From: Hygrocybe punicea
Taxonomy: Eukaryota > Basidiomycota > Agaricomycetes > Agaricales > Hygrophoraceae
DNA: 64,000 bases
Direction: 5' to 3'
NCBI GenBank assembly: GCA_963556145.1
Contig: OY744465.1
Location: 6,448,001-6,512,000, forward strand
Part shown: positions 41,075 through 50,399 of the stretch, piece by piece
How positions within the stretch are numbered: the first letter of the stretch is position 1
Layout: every line of letters starts with the position of its first letter
Position numbers and translations under genes: made by a program
The notes under the pieces: generated by a model
Seen by the model: the letters and a program-made list of their open reading frames with translations, nothing else
What the model was told of the DNA's origin: nothing
The model's database searches: none

Positions 41075-43055
41075 CCGTCCAATCCCATTTTGCTTTTCCT
41101 GTTAACCTATGTAGAGGAGCAGCGATTTGGGAAAAGTTTTCGACGAAACGACGATAGAAATTTAGAAAACCGATAAACCGTTGCAATTCGGTGAGATTGG
41201 TAGGAACTGGCCAATCCGTAATTGCGTTGGTTTTAACGGGATCCATTTGGACTTGTCCTTCACCGACGATAAGGCCGAGATAATCGACTTTTGGTTTATC
41301 GAATGTACATTTCTTGGGTTTCAGGAACAAGTTGTTTTCCCGGAAGATCTTCAGGACTTGTTTCGTACGTCGTTGATTTTCTTCCAGTGATTTTGAGAAG
41401 ATCAAGATGTCATCCATGTACACCAAAAGCCAGCCTTCGCGAATTTCATATCGAAAGACATGGTTCATTAACCATTGGAACGTTGGTGGTGAATTCTTCA
41501 ACCCGAAGAACATCACAGTTGGCTCAAAAAGACCTTTCGGGGTTAAGAAAGCAGCTTTGTGTTCATCGCCTTCTTTGATCCGGACATTATTGAAACCCCA
41601 CCGAACATCGAGTTTTGTGAAGAATTTTGCTTCAGCAAGTTGATTGATGATGTCGTTAATCAACGGTAACGGATACTTGTCATCGACCGTCCATGAATTT
41701 AACCAGCGGTAATCCTGTATTGGTCGTCGTTCGGCAGCGTCCTTCTTCGATACAAAGAAGAAAGGGGATGCATAAGGTGATTTCGATGGTCGAATTCGTC
41801 CTGTTTTGAGATTATCATCGAGAAACTTGTCGAGGTCTTGTTTTTCGATGGGAGACAACGGATATAGCTTGCAGTCGTGGTGGTCTGGCGCATCCGGTTT
41901 CAGGGTAATTGCATGATCCCAAGGTTTCCGTGCAGGTAACTCATCAAAACCAGAGGGTTCGAAGACATCGCGATATTCATGATACGTTTCGGGGATTAGT
42001 TCTTCGAACGATTTCTCTTTTTGTTGTTTCTGTGCATTGATCGCGAGTTCTGTTGATTTGGTCATGAATGAACAAAAATGCGCTGGGCTCATCGTTTCTT
42101 CCATTACTTGATCGAACCAAAGTGGTCGTTCCCAGACCACAGTATTGAATTCGGTTGACCGTATCGTCGATGGTTTGCCACAACCCGAAAGACATCGCGA
42201 GAACTTGACCTCGTTTTCGCGCCAATCAATTTCTGGGTTATGTTTTTTGAGCCAGTCGTATCCGAGGAAGATGTCCATTTTCGCTAACGTTGTTACCGCG
42301 AAACGAAGTAATTCTTGATGATCCCCAAGTCGCATTTGCAACTCGCAATATTCAGTGATCTGTCCTGTTTTCGGTTGCGTCCCATCGCTCATATACGAGT
42401 TAAACGGGTTTACGTATGGCTTCGTGGGAATGTTATGTGCTTTAACGTAACCGATATCGATTGCACAGATCGTACAACCACAATCGATCAAACCGGTCAT
42501 GGGATATTGACGACCATCTTGAGTGACCGAGACGAAACCATGGACGAGTAATGCCATACGAAGTTCAGAATCTTTCTGTGTTACTGCTCGTATTGGTTCA
42601 AGAGTTCGTGGTTCATGTGGCGATTCTTGCGGCATGTTTTGTACCAACCATTGAACTGCTTCGTCAATTGTACGACGATTGAGAGAAAGCACCAAACCTG
42701 GTGAAATCTTCTCGGTCCATCGACCGTATACATCATAATCAAGCAAGAGGTCGAGGGCAAAACCCATTGTGGTCGATCGGATAGCCACAATCGTTTCCAT
42801 GGCATTGAATTCAGATTCGATCGTTGTTTTCTTCTTCGTTGTTTTGTCTTCATCAGCTGTAACATGGGTATCTTGCCACGTGTTACTTTCCTGTTTCAGT
42901 TTTGTTTCTGGTTGTTCTTTTGGTTGTTGTCTTAGGTCATTGCGGAGGTCTTTGAGTTTCGAAAATACACCATTAAATTGTTTGCATACGTGTACATCTT
43001 TCTCGAGTTGTGCGATTGTGGCCTCCTGCGCTTCACGTCGCTTTCTCAAAAACCC
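41075..43055 (-). CDS. Outer pol, N-terminal part: protease and reverse transcriptase
   Basis: Begins at the -1 frameshift site at the end of gag (the frame is open through it; no ATG required) with a charged helical linker (KRREAQEATIAQLEKDV). The protease region has LIDCGCTICAID, an unusual D-C-G where D-T-G or D-S-G is normal, and MDIFLGYDWLKKHNPEIDW. The RT has SKSPYASPFFFVSKKD, RPIQDYRWLNSWTVDDKYPL, FTKLDVRWGFNNVRI, FFGLKNSPPTFQWLMN and the catalytic LLVYMDDILIFSKS, then KKCTFDKPKVDYLG and RFIGFLNFYRRF. It stops in the inner element's CCGT site and resumes at 31267. As the insertion stands, the protein would run into the LTR and end there, so the interrupted copy cannot make integrase. 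Confidence 0.88.
43046..43055 (-). promoter_or_regulatory. Candidate -1 ribosomal frameshift site (GGGTTTT-TGA)
   Basis: Gag ends GGGTTTT (43055-43049) and TGA (43048-43046) on the coding strand. In the gag frame it reads G-GGT-TTT-TGA, the canonical X-XXY-YYZ heptamer with the stop as the next codon. A one-base backward slip gives GGG-TTT-TTG and enters pol. Both pairings are kept after slipping. Confidence 0.8.
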
Positions 43056-44059
43056 TCTTGCTTCAACTTCATCGCTGCCAACTCATCCATTAATGTGGCA
43101 ATTCGAGCGTCTTTGCCATCGTCTTGTTGTTGTCTCGGCGTTTGTTGAACGGTGTCCATAGAACGAATCTGTTGCCGTCCTTGTTGTTCCGGACAATTGC
43201 GTGAGATGTGTCCGGGTTGTCGACATTTGAAACAGATTCCTTTCGTCATGAAATCCAACCGTTGCTCGTCCGTTAAACGAGTAAACGTTTGCTGTCGGGG
43301 TGTCGTTTGTCGTGTATCGATGTCCATCGGGACAGATTCTGACTGTGGACGAGGTGTTGATGTTTGTTGTGGTCGGGGGGTTGTCGATGCGGTTGGTGTG
43401 TTTGGGTTATATCGTGTTTTTGTGGGTGAACTCATGGATCGTATCTGGTTCTGACGACGTCGCCATTGTTGGTTCAATTGAACCGTTTGCGTACGCCATT
43501 CGTCGACGGTGGTTGGGATCTTCATACCGGTGTAGATCTGGTCGATCAGTGGTTTGTTCATATGTAATTCGACGAGTTGAATGAGATATTCGTCGTTCAA
43601 GAGTTCGCCAAGTCCAGCGATGCGTCGGAGAGTGTCAAACTCAATCCAAAATTCATCGGCTGTCATTTTTCCTTGGCGCAGGTCGTTCAACTTTGTCAAT
43701 GCGTCCTTCTTCTGATCCGGTTTCTCAAAGTGCCGCTTAAATTCCTTGGTGAAGTCCTCCAGGGATCCGAAGTTGATGGGGGAGTGCTGTAGGGCAATGT
43801 CGACGTACTCGTCTGCCCATCGTCCAGCGAGTCCACCTTGCAGGTACGAGAGGATAAAAAGGATTTGTTTTTCTTCACTGTCGAATGCAGTCCTGTTTGC
43901 ACGGATGTAAATGAAGGCACTGCGGAAGAATGTTTTGAATCCTTCTTTGTTCCCATCGTACTTAGTCGGCGGAGCAATATGAGATTTTGGAGGCGACGGG
44001 GCTGCGGGTGCAACAGTGGTGGTGTCTCGGGTTTCGTGGTTCTCTTCAGTGTCTGACAT
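43046..44059 (-). CDS. Outer gag with CCHC zinc knuckle
   Basis: 337 codons from ATG 44059. N-terminal disordered stretch, then the retrotransposon gag domain (PTKYDGNKEGFKTFFRSAF; ILFILSYLQGGLAGRWADEY; FEKPDQKKDALTKLNDLRQG) and a Pro/Thr/Gln-rich linker, followed by the knuckle CFKCRQPGHISRNC near the C-terminus and a helical tail. It ends in GGGTTTT-TGA. This is the usual Ty3 gag layout, forming the particle shell and packaging RNA. The leader between the primer site and the ATG is about 240 nt. Confidence 0.9.
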   Translation of the reverse strand: MSDTEENHETRDTTTVAPAAPSPPKSHIAPPTKYDGNKEGFKTFFRSAFIYIRANRTAFDSEEKQILFILSYLQGGLAGRWADEYVDIALQHSPINFGSLEDFTKEFKRHFEKPDQKKDALTKLNDLRQGKMTADEFWIEFDTLRRIAGLGELLNDEYLIQLVELHMNKPLIDQIYTGMKIPTTVDEWRTQTVQLNQQWRRRQNQIRSMSSPTKTRYNPNTPTASTTPRPQQTSTPRPQSESVPMDIDTRQTTPRQQTFTRLTDEQRLDFMTKGICFKCRQPGHISRNCPEQQGRQQIRSMDTVQQTPRQQQDDGKDARIATLMDELAAMKLKQEGF

Positions 44060-44298
44060 TCTGGTTTGGGTGTGGAATTGAGATTGATAGTGAGAAGTAG
44101 ATGGTGGAGGAGGAAATGATGACGAGGGGAAAGGCGCGGTTCGGACACTTGTCTGTGTTGCGACGTATTGGTCGAAGTCGTCGTCAGAGGAATCTGACGT
44201 TTCGGGCGCGAGATGATATTCGTCGTCACGTTCTGAGTCTGGGGTTTGGTATCGTCGGGGTTCCAGGACGTCTTGGTTTATTGTCGAGGGAGTAGAGA

Positions 44299-44309
44299 AA
44301 GTTTAGTAT
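44299..44309 (-). promoter_or_regulatory. Self-priming primer binding site of outer element
   Basis: On the coding strand ATACTAAACTT starts two bases after the 5' LTR end. It is the exact reverse complement of AAGTTTAGTAT at 44465-44455 inside the same LTR, the predicted 5' end of the transcript. There is no TGG start, so a normal tRNA 3'-end primer is unlikely. Confidence 0.65.
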
Positions 44310-44311
44310 TA

Positions 44312-44877
44312 TGTTACGGATCGCTGTTCGTATAGCGGCGAACTCCGGCAACAATAAACCAAACGAGGATGCGTGTATAGAGAAAAGCAAGTACAAACGG
44401 ATAGGAGAAGAGAGGTATCTGGGTTTCGTGGTAGCGATCGGGGGAAGAGTAGCTATACTAAACTTAAAGTTATTGACTACGAATGTCAATGATTATATAC
44501 TAGTGAACAACTTCAGGGCCGGCTTCTTCGTCATGCGTGGCTGCGTGGAGGATAAGCTCCGGGATGAACGGCGTCTTGCTTGGCTTCGTGGTCTATGCGT
44601 TTTGGGGTGCCAACGAGGTGGCCAACGGCTGTGTTGCAGGTCCGGTGTCAGCAGACAGCTGATCCGATGATTGTGTTGTGCGGTGTTATTGAGTGCTTGA
44701 ATCAACGTGTATGATGTATCGGCGGTGATCGGTTGATGAGGGTAATCACGGGGATTGGGATACCGTCGTTGGTTGTCTTCGACGATGTTCCGGACCCAGG
44801 TTATGATGTTGTCTTGTGACGTTGAGTCAGGGACGTCGGGGTCGGAAGCGGGGGTTAAATCGGGGTAAAACGTAACA
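44312..44877 (-). repeat. 5' LTR of outer element
   Basis: 566 bp, TGTTACG...CGTAACA, followed on the right by the target duplicate CTTGC (44878-44882). Confidence 0.93.
44455..44499 (-). promoter_or_regulatory. LTR promoter: TATA box and predicted transcript start
   Basis: Coding-strand TATATAA at 44499-44493, then 34 nt from its first base the sequence AAGTTTAGTAT (44465-44455). The spacing fits a start at 44465, and that 11-mer is complementary to the primer site at 44299-44309. By position the same arrangement is expected in the 3' LTR (28112-28068). Confidence 0.6.
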
Positions 44878-44882
44878 CTTGC

Positions 44883-46110
44883 CTATAATATGTTTTAGTA
44901 TCAGCTAAGTAAATGATTGAAATAGAACTTGTTGAGTATTACATAAATAAATGCACATTTATAATGAGGGTTCCCATGCCTATCATGTTCAACCATGACA
45001 AGATTTGGTTGAGAACCATTCAGGGGAGCAGGATTGCACCATGTTCGACACAGATAGTCTGACGTACAATGATTGATATAATGATAGGAATCCACAATGA
45101 ATTGTGTTGTTGCTTTCCATGTGTTCCAAGTTCATGTTCCAAGTTCCAACTCCAATTAGTAATAGCTGTGTGGAGGACCATGCAGGCTTTGTCAATGCAA
45201 ACATAGTCTGGTCATAGTGCAGGAGTTGGATAGACTGATTCCAAAAAGTTGAGGATATTGGTAGGTGACTCTGCTTTGGCAAACTTGGTCCAAGCAATTA
45301 CCGCACCATATGGTGCACATATAGTCTCCACACAATAGAATCATGGCGCTTTGAAATAGTTATCCTTTGGTCTATCTGCACCATGACCAGGTTCATCATG
45401 GGGCTGAACTGGTTGATTATGAGAAGCTAACCAAGGCAGGTGTTCCTCCTCTGTCCTCCAGATTATACGACTAATTCTGTCTTTTCCCAGTTGCTGTGAG
45501 TAAGCACTGATTGATGACCATATTTGACCATATGAGAGTACCAGTGATTTTGGTGCTGCTGGCATGTCCGACTCCCCTCAGCTTTAGGATTTTGACAATC
45601 CTTTATATGGCATAAACTACCTCACATCAGTTCATGCTCAATGCAAAATACACCAAATAGCCTAACATTCTGCCCTGACAATAAAAGCCATAGATATTGG
45701 TCTAAAAATCCTAAATATTTGAATCATTTTATATTTTCTGAATACATGCTCACAATAATGAAAACAATAAAGGTGTATTTTCTGTGTGCACTATTTTCTG
45801 TATGAATACCACTTTTAGATAATATTATTTTATGCAGTATTTTCACAAGTGAGATGAGAACACAAATAGTTTCAAATGTGACTGGATATCTGTGTAGTAT
45901 TTGATTGCAAAAAATCCTCATCCATCTCCTGTGTGAGTTGCTACCTTTTTCACTCCCAGGCCATATTTTGTTTAGATCTTGGTCTGTTCACAGCTGCCAT
46001 ACAATAGTCAGTCTGGACAGCCCATCTTTGGCAAGTTTTTTAGGAAATTTCACACTTTTGTTAGTTTTCTGTGACTACATCCACAAGAATTTTCTTACTA
46101 TTCCAAAGTT
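44883..46110. other. AT-rich non-coding spacer
   Basis: No gene seen. Frames are short and motif-free. Confidence 0.5.
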
Positions 46111-46126
46111 ACCTAAATAATTATTA

Positions 46127-46600
46127 CTAAAGGAGGGGGTTGAGAAGATAAAGGTGGGGAGAGGAAGAAGAAAGGGCAAGGGGAAAGTAGGAGAGGGGGG
46201 GCAGGGGGAGTGAGAGTGAGGAGAAGGGGAAAGTGGAGGGGAAGTGAGGAGGGAGGGGAAAGGGGGAGGTGATGGAGGCGGAGGGGGGGAAATGGGGGGG
46301 CCAAGGGAGGGGTTAACAGGGGCAAAGGAGGGGGAAACAGGGGGGGCAAGGGAGGGGGAAACAGGGGGGAAAGGGAGGGGGAAACAAGGGAGAAAGGGAG
46401 GGGGAAACAAGGGAGAAAGGGAGGGGGAAACAAGGGAGAAAGGGAGGGGGAAACAGGGAGGAAAGGGAGGGGGAAACGGGGAGGAAAGGGAGGGGGAAAC
46501 GAGGAGGAAGGGAGGGGGAAACGGGGGGGAGAGGGAGGGGGAGGGGGAAACGGGGGGGAGAGGGAGGGGGAGGGGGAAACGGGGGGGAGAGGGAGAGGGC
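46127..46600 (+). repeat. Polypurine tract with G-run tandem units
   Basis: Nearly pure purine on the plus strand. Units of about 21 nt (gaaagggagggggaaacaagg and variants) are repeated through the middle. Runs of four to seven G at short intervals could form G-quadruplexes or a triplex. It borders the low-complexity gene on the right. Confidence 0.8.
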
Positions 46601-46619
46601 GGCGGTCCGTCCTCGCTCG

Positions 46620-47474
46620 CGGTCCTCGGTTGCTGCCGCCGCTTGTTGCTGTCGTTGCCGTTGCCGTTGTCGTTGACGCTGCTGTTGCTGTTGCTGCCGT
46701 TACTGTTGTCATCGTCCCTCGTAATCCCTGTAGCTACTTAGAATACGATTGTTAGTAAAACAATGAATGAATGAATAAAAAAAACTCACGAAGCGGCAGG
46801 GGTGGGTGCACCACCCTCCGCCGCGTCCGGTTCTTGCGTCGCTGCTGCTGCTGCCGTTGCTGCTGCTGCCGCCGTTGCTGATGTTGCCGCGGTTGCTGCT
46901 GCTGCTGCTGCCGCCGCCGTTGCGTGCACGCTCGTGGGCGTCTTTCTGTGCCCGGCAGTGGCCTGCTATGTGGGTATGCGCGGCGCATAAGTAAAAGGGA
47001 CGAAAGAAATAAACAAAACACTCACTTTTGGCAGCGGGGGGTGGATGCACCACTCCCCGCTGCGACTTTTCTGCGTTACTGTCCCTCGCTCCCGTCATTA
47101 GCCGGCGCTGCGTTTCGTTGGCGTGGGCGTGGGCGTGGGCGTGGGCGTGGGCGCGGCGTCGTGGGTTTGCGGGTCCGTTACTGTCCTGGCGGTTGCGGTT
47201 GCGCCGTCGTCTGCTGCTGCTGCCGTTGCCGCCGCCGTTGCTGCGCTGTAACCATAAATAATTTAGTAATAAAAAACTCATACCTTTGCTTCTGTTGCTC
47301 CCATTCCGGGTCCCCGTTTGGGTGCTGCTGGTCGTCGTTGAGGGGCTGCTGGGTGCTGCTCGGGCGTCGTTTGGGTTGTTGCCGCGTGCTGGCGTTGCCG
47401 TGGTATTGGGCAGGTTGGGTGTGGAGTGCTTGTTGAAGGTCACGCGCACGAATCTTGAACGCATCACATGACAT
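46620..47474 (-). CDS. Spliced low-complexity gene (Ser/Asn/Gln/Arg repeats)
   Basis: Minus strand. Four exons fit clean GT-AG introns: 47246-47283 (38 nt), 46966-47025 (60 nt) and 46737-46789 (53 nt). Exon 1 includes STRQQPKRRPSSTQQPLNDD; exon 2 has an imperfect AHAHAHAHAHA run and ends at a ggtgcatccacc dyad before its donor; exon 3 has Ser/Gly/Asn homopolymer-like tracts and also ends near a ggtgcaccc dyad. The last exon dissolves into Thr/Ala and then Pro-rich sequence of the polypurine tract. Reading frame between exons is ambiguous because the repeats are open in several frames. Related structures occur at 51.4-52, 62-63 and 63.6-64 kb. No known domain. Confidence 0.4.
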
Positions 47475-47619
47475 TGTTAATTGTTCACGCGATACGCAAT
47501 GCAAAGAAATATGAAGAAATATATAAAGAAATAAATAAATACAGGCATAAGTACATAAGTAGATATATTGCGGACAGGGTGAGAACTTGTGAGCAAGTCT
47601 AGTCCACTTCAGAAAGGTT

Positions 47620-47696
47620 GTGTAGACTAGTGGTTATAGCTGTGTGCGTGGCTGGTTAAAGTCTTGGGTTCAATCCCGGGAATTGCCACTTTTTTA
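47620..47696 (+). other. tRNA-like / SINE-head-like sequence
   Basis: Contains tagactagtggttatagc (A-box-like, as in tRNA with TAGTGG-TTA) and, 34 nt later, gggttcaatccc (B-box-like), ending ggaattgcca and a T6 run. The acceptor and T stems do not pair well, so it is not a functional tRNA by eye. It may be a tRNA-derived SINE head or a decayed tRNA gene. Confidence 0.35.
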
Positions 47697-47734
47697 TTTG
47701 ACTAACAACCACAAATCATCCGAAGGAACACTTC

Positions 47735-48020
47735 ACCCAGACTCCACCCGGACTCCACCTGGACTCCACATGGATTCCTTGTGGATTTGAATTAGGTGGA
47801 GTCCTGATTCTCCATCAAAAGTCCTTCGGAGTCCACTATGTGGACTGGACTTTAGGTGGAGTCCACATGGACTTTGGGTGGACTTTAGGTGGATGAAAAA
47901 ATAACAATTTGGCTGTAAGTCCACATAAAGTCCACCTTCAGTCCACCTAAAGTCCACTAATAGTCCGGATGCAGTCTACCTATAGTCCACCAAGAGTCCA
48001 CATGGACTTTAGGTGGATCC
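47735..48020. repeat. Minisatellite related to 26610-26995
   Basis: Repeats of actccac(c/a)(t/c)gga, tccacatgga and agtccacctaaagtccac, plus inverted gtggactttaggtgga units. Same vocabulary as the array at 26.6-27.0 kb. Confidence 0.75.
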
Positions 48021-48035
48021 CCGGCTTAGTGACAA

Positions 48036-49423
48036 GTGCTCGAGACACATCACCCTAATGGACGAGAGGAGAGAACGACTGGGTCAGTTTTGCACAATGG
48101 ATGTGCTGATTCTTGCTCACCTGGGCCTTCCTCAGCAATACTGCAGGCACAGCTTCAGGTCCAAGAGAAATGCGTTGCAGAGGCACAAAGCAAGCACAAT
48201 ATTGTTCAGGAGAAAACACGAAGAAAAATGTCTGGTGGTGGAAAAAGTTGTAAACGTTTACACGTCACATACTGAGACACTAACCAATCACATGAAATAG
48301 ATGCTTTGAATGAAGCATACAAACTGCTTCAGCTTGCACAGAACACCTATCAGCGTACCAGGATGGCGATAAATGAACTCATTATGGAAGGAGCAGCCAA
48401 CACAGCAAATGACACCGAGACGATTGGTTCTGATTTGGAACAGATCGAAGATGTACTAGCAGCCAGTGCTTCTGAAAAAGCGAAGGCCCAATCAACCCAT
48501 AATAGCAATGGATCCTCAGTAGCGACTGGGAACCAAAAAGAGACTGAAGAGGGCACTAGTGGAAGAAAAGGGAAGAAACGACAAATAGAAGAGGTTGAAG
48601 AAGGGTCTGTAGGCAACGATGACGCCAGTGAAGAAAGTGATGGGGAGGACCCGGAGGAGACTGTCAAAAAGGTCAGCAATGTTGATCTGGAGAAACTCGA
48701 GAGTAGGTGGCTGCAGTGCTGGTGATATTGAATGCATATGACTCACCGAAAACAGAGCAGGGCAATGAACTGATTGACGATTACATCAAAATTATCAAAG
48801 GCGGTGGCCAAGCAAAACTCAAGGTTCCAGACACGATTTGTAGGGCAATCAAAGATCATCAATCCTTTCTCCCTCGTGCTGCCACTACAAGCCGTGAGTT
48901 GGCCCTTGCATGTCTCAAGACGAATCGAAAGAATTCCTTCTGCATTTTTCATCACACCCATGACAAGAAAGGCCAAATCTATGATGGCTCCACCAAAGCC
49001 AAGCATCTTGTCACCGGAGTACCAGTTGGACGACTTGCAAAGGGAAAGAGACACGATAAAGAAGAAGCAAGGGAGGGCTTCCTGAGCTGTGGTTGCATGA
49101 TTGACGTGGCTTTACTCGACTTCTATTTGTGGAAAACCTGGACAGCGACAAATGGCAAAGGAGAAGTGGAAGGATTGGGAAATCAATGCTTTGACCCTCG
49201 TGCACGTTGGTTCCTGGTCAAAAATGCATATGACAACGACGCAGCGCTGACTGTGGATGACTTTTATTCACATGATACATCTACCCGAGAAGCTACAAAA
49301 AAGCGACTCCGCCTTCAAATTGCAAGACTGATAGATCGACTTCGAAAGATGAATTTGGAAGATGGGGAATCCTGCATTTATGATGAGGGTATGTTCATTT
49401 GCCTATATACAATATTCTGCTAA
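48036..49423 (+). pseudogene. Hypothetical acidic/coiled-coil gene with one TGA
   Basis: A frame from at least 48036 encodes AILQAQLQVQEKCVAEAQSK (helical) and continues past TGA 48273-48275 (HVTY-stop-DTNQSHEI) without a shift into LNEAYKLLQLAQNTYQRTRM and an acidic, low-complexity region (EESDGEDPEE). After a 53-nt intron (48703-48755), exon 2 encodes EQGNELIDDYIKI-like and SFLPRAATTSRELALACLKT, then GFLSCGCMIDVALLDFYLWK and ending CIYDE before a donor-like gtatgttc. I do not recognise the family. The single in-frame stop with intact coding afterwards suggests very recent decay. Confidence 0.5.
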
Positions 49424-49496
49424 CAGTGGTTTGCAGCAGCCAATCCTGATTTCGAGTAGACTAGGAAGTGCCGACTGCGTCGGCAGAACCCTTGCT

Positions 49497-50390
49497 TATG
49501 GTGTTTTCAGAAATCCTCACATGCGAAAAAAAACTGGGCAATTGCTGTATTAGCACATCATGTGACTTTGAATTATTTTACTGGAAAAGATGTAAATTGT
49601 AAATTCAATGGGAGATATAAGACATTTGACATTTAGTAAAATTAGAATGATATCCATTGAATGTTTCTGTCAACTCAAATTACTATTTTTAGTTCTTCAT
49701 TCATGGAGGTGCAGTTATCTGCTGCAATTTGGAGCTATAGCTTGCTTTATAACATGACACCACCTGTGCACACAGGATGCACAGTATAATATTTTAATAA
49801 AAAATATGAAAAGGTTATCTTAAAATTGATCTATTTTATTTCAACACATGATTAGAAGAAATATTCTGAAAATATATTGCAGCATTTCTACATAATTTTA
49901 ATCAAAGTATTGTTTCAAACATAATGAATGTTATGAAATAAGGAATGAAGCCACTCACCAACTGGACTCAAAGTAATAGATTATTTGTTCATTATATTTT
50001 TGTTGAAAATGTATAAAAGTTATGCAATATCTTTTCAGATTTTGTTGCTTTTGATACATCCAAGTAACATAGATTAACTTCAAGATATTTTTGCAATACA
50101 TATCATGCTGTGCATCCAGTGGTATACTCCTTGAATAAAAAGCTAAAAATAATAATTTGAGTTGACAGAAACATTCAATAGATGTCACTCTAATTTTACT
50201 ACATGTCAAATGTCTTATATATCTCCCATTGAATTTACAATTTACATATCAGTAGGCTTTTCAAGCAAACTAATTCAAAGTCATATGATGTGCTACCCTA
50301 CTATGGCAATTGCCCAACTCTATGGATTATCTAATTTTTTTTTTCACACATGACAAGGATTTCTGAACATTCAAAACACTGTACCATTTT
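49497..50390. repeat. Foldback inverted repeat, arms about 330 bp
   Basis: 49497-49830 and 50030-50390 are reverse complements with about 80-85% identity by eye, including aattgtaaattcaatgggagatat and gaatgtttctgtcaactcaaatta. The spacer is about 200 bp and AT-rich. It could be a foldback transposon or MITE. The left arm begins directly behind the 48-49 kb gene. No coding capacity. Confidence 0.75.
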
Positions 50391-50399
50391 AATCAATTG

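Larger units (their letters stand above)
27925..44877 (-). mobile_element. Outer Ty3/gypsy chromovirus (self-primed type)
   Basis: Coding strand is minus. Two 566-bp direct LTRs (27925-28490 and 44312-44877) start TGTTACG and end CGTAACA, a perfect 7-bp terminal inverted repeat. Flanking CTTGC at 27920-27924 and 44878-44882 is a 5-bp target duplication. Internal order from the 5' LTR: leader with primer site, gag (44059-43046), pro-RT (43055-41075), [inner element], RNaseH-integrase-chromodomain-ASCH-like (31267-28952) and a third ORF (28927-28106). Without the 9,811-bp insertion (element plus 4-bp duplication) it is about 7.14 kb. Apart from the insertion I saw no broken frame, so it was probably active until interrupted. 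Confidence 0.93.

Noticed and set aside
46244..46741. Gly/Glu-rich plus-strand frame in the polypurine tract
   Set aside because: Direct consequence of purine repeats (GGN/GAN/AGN codons).
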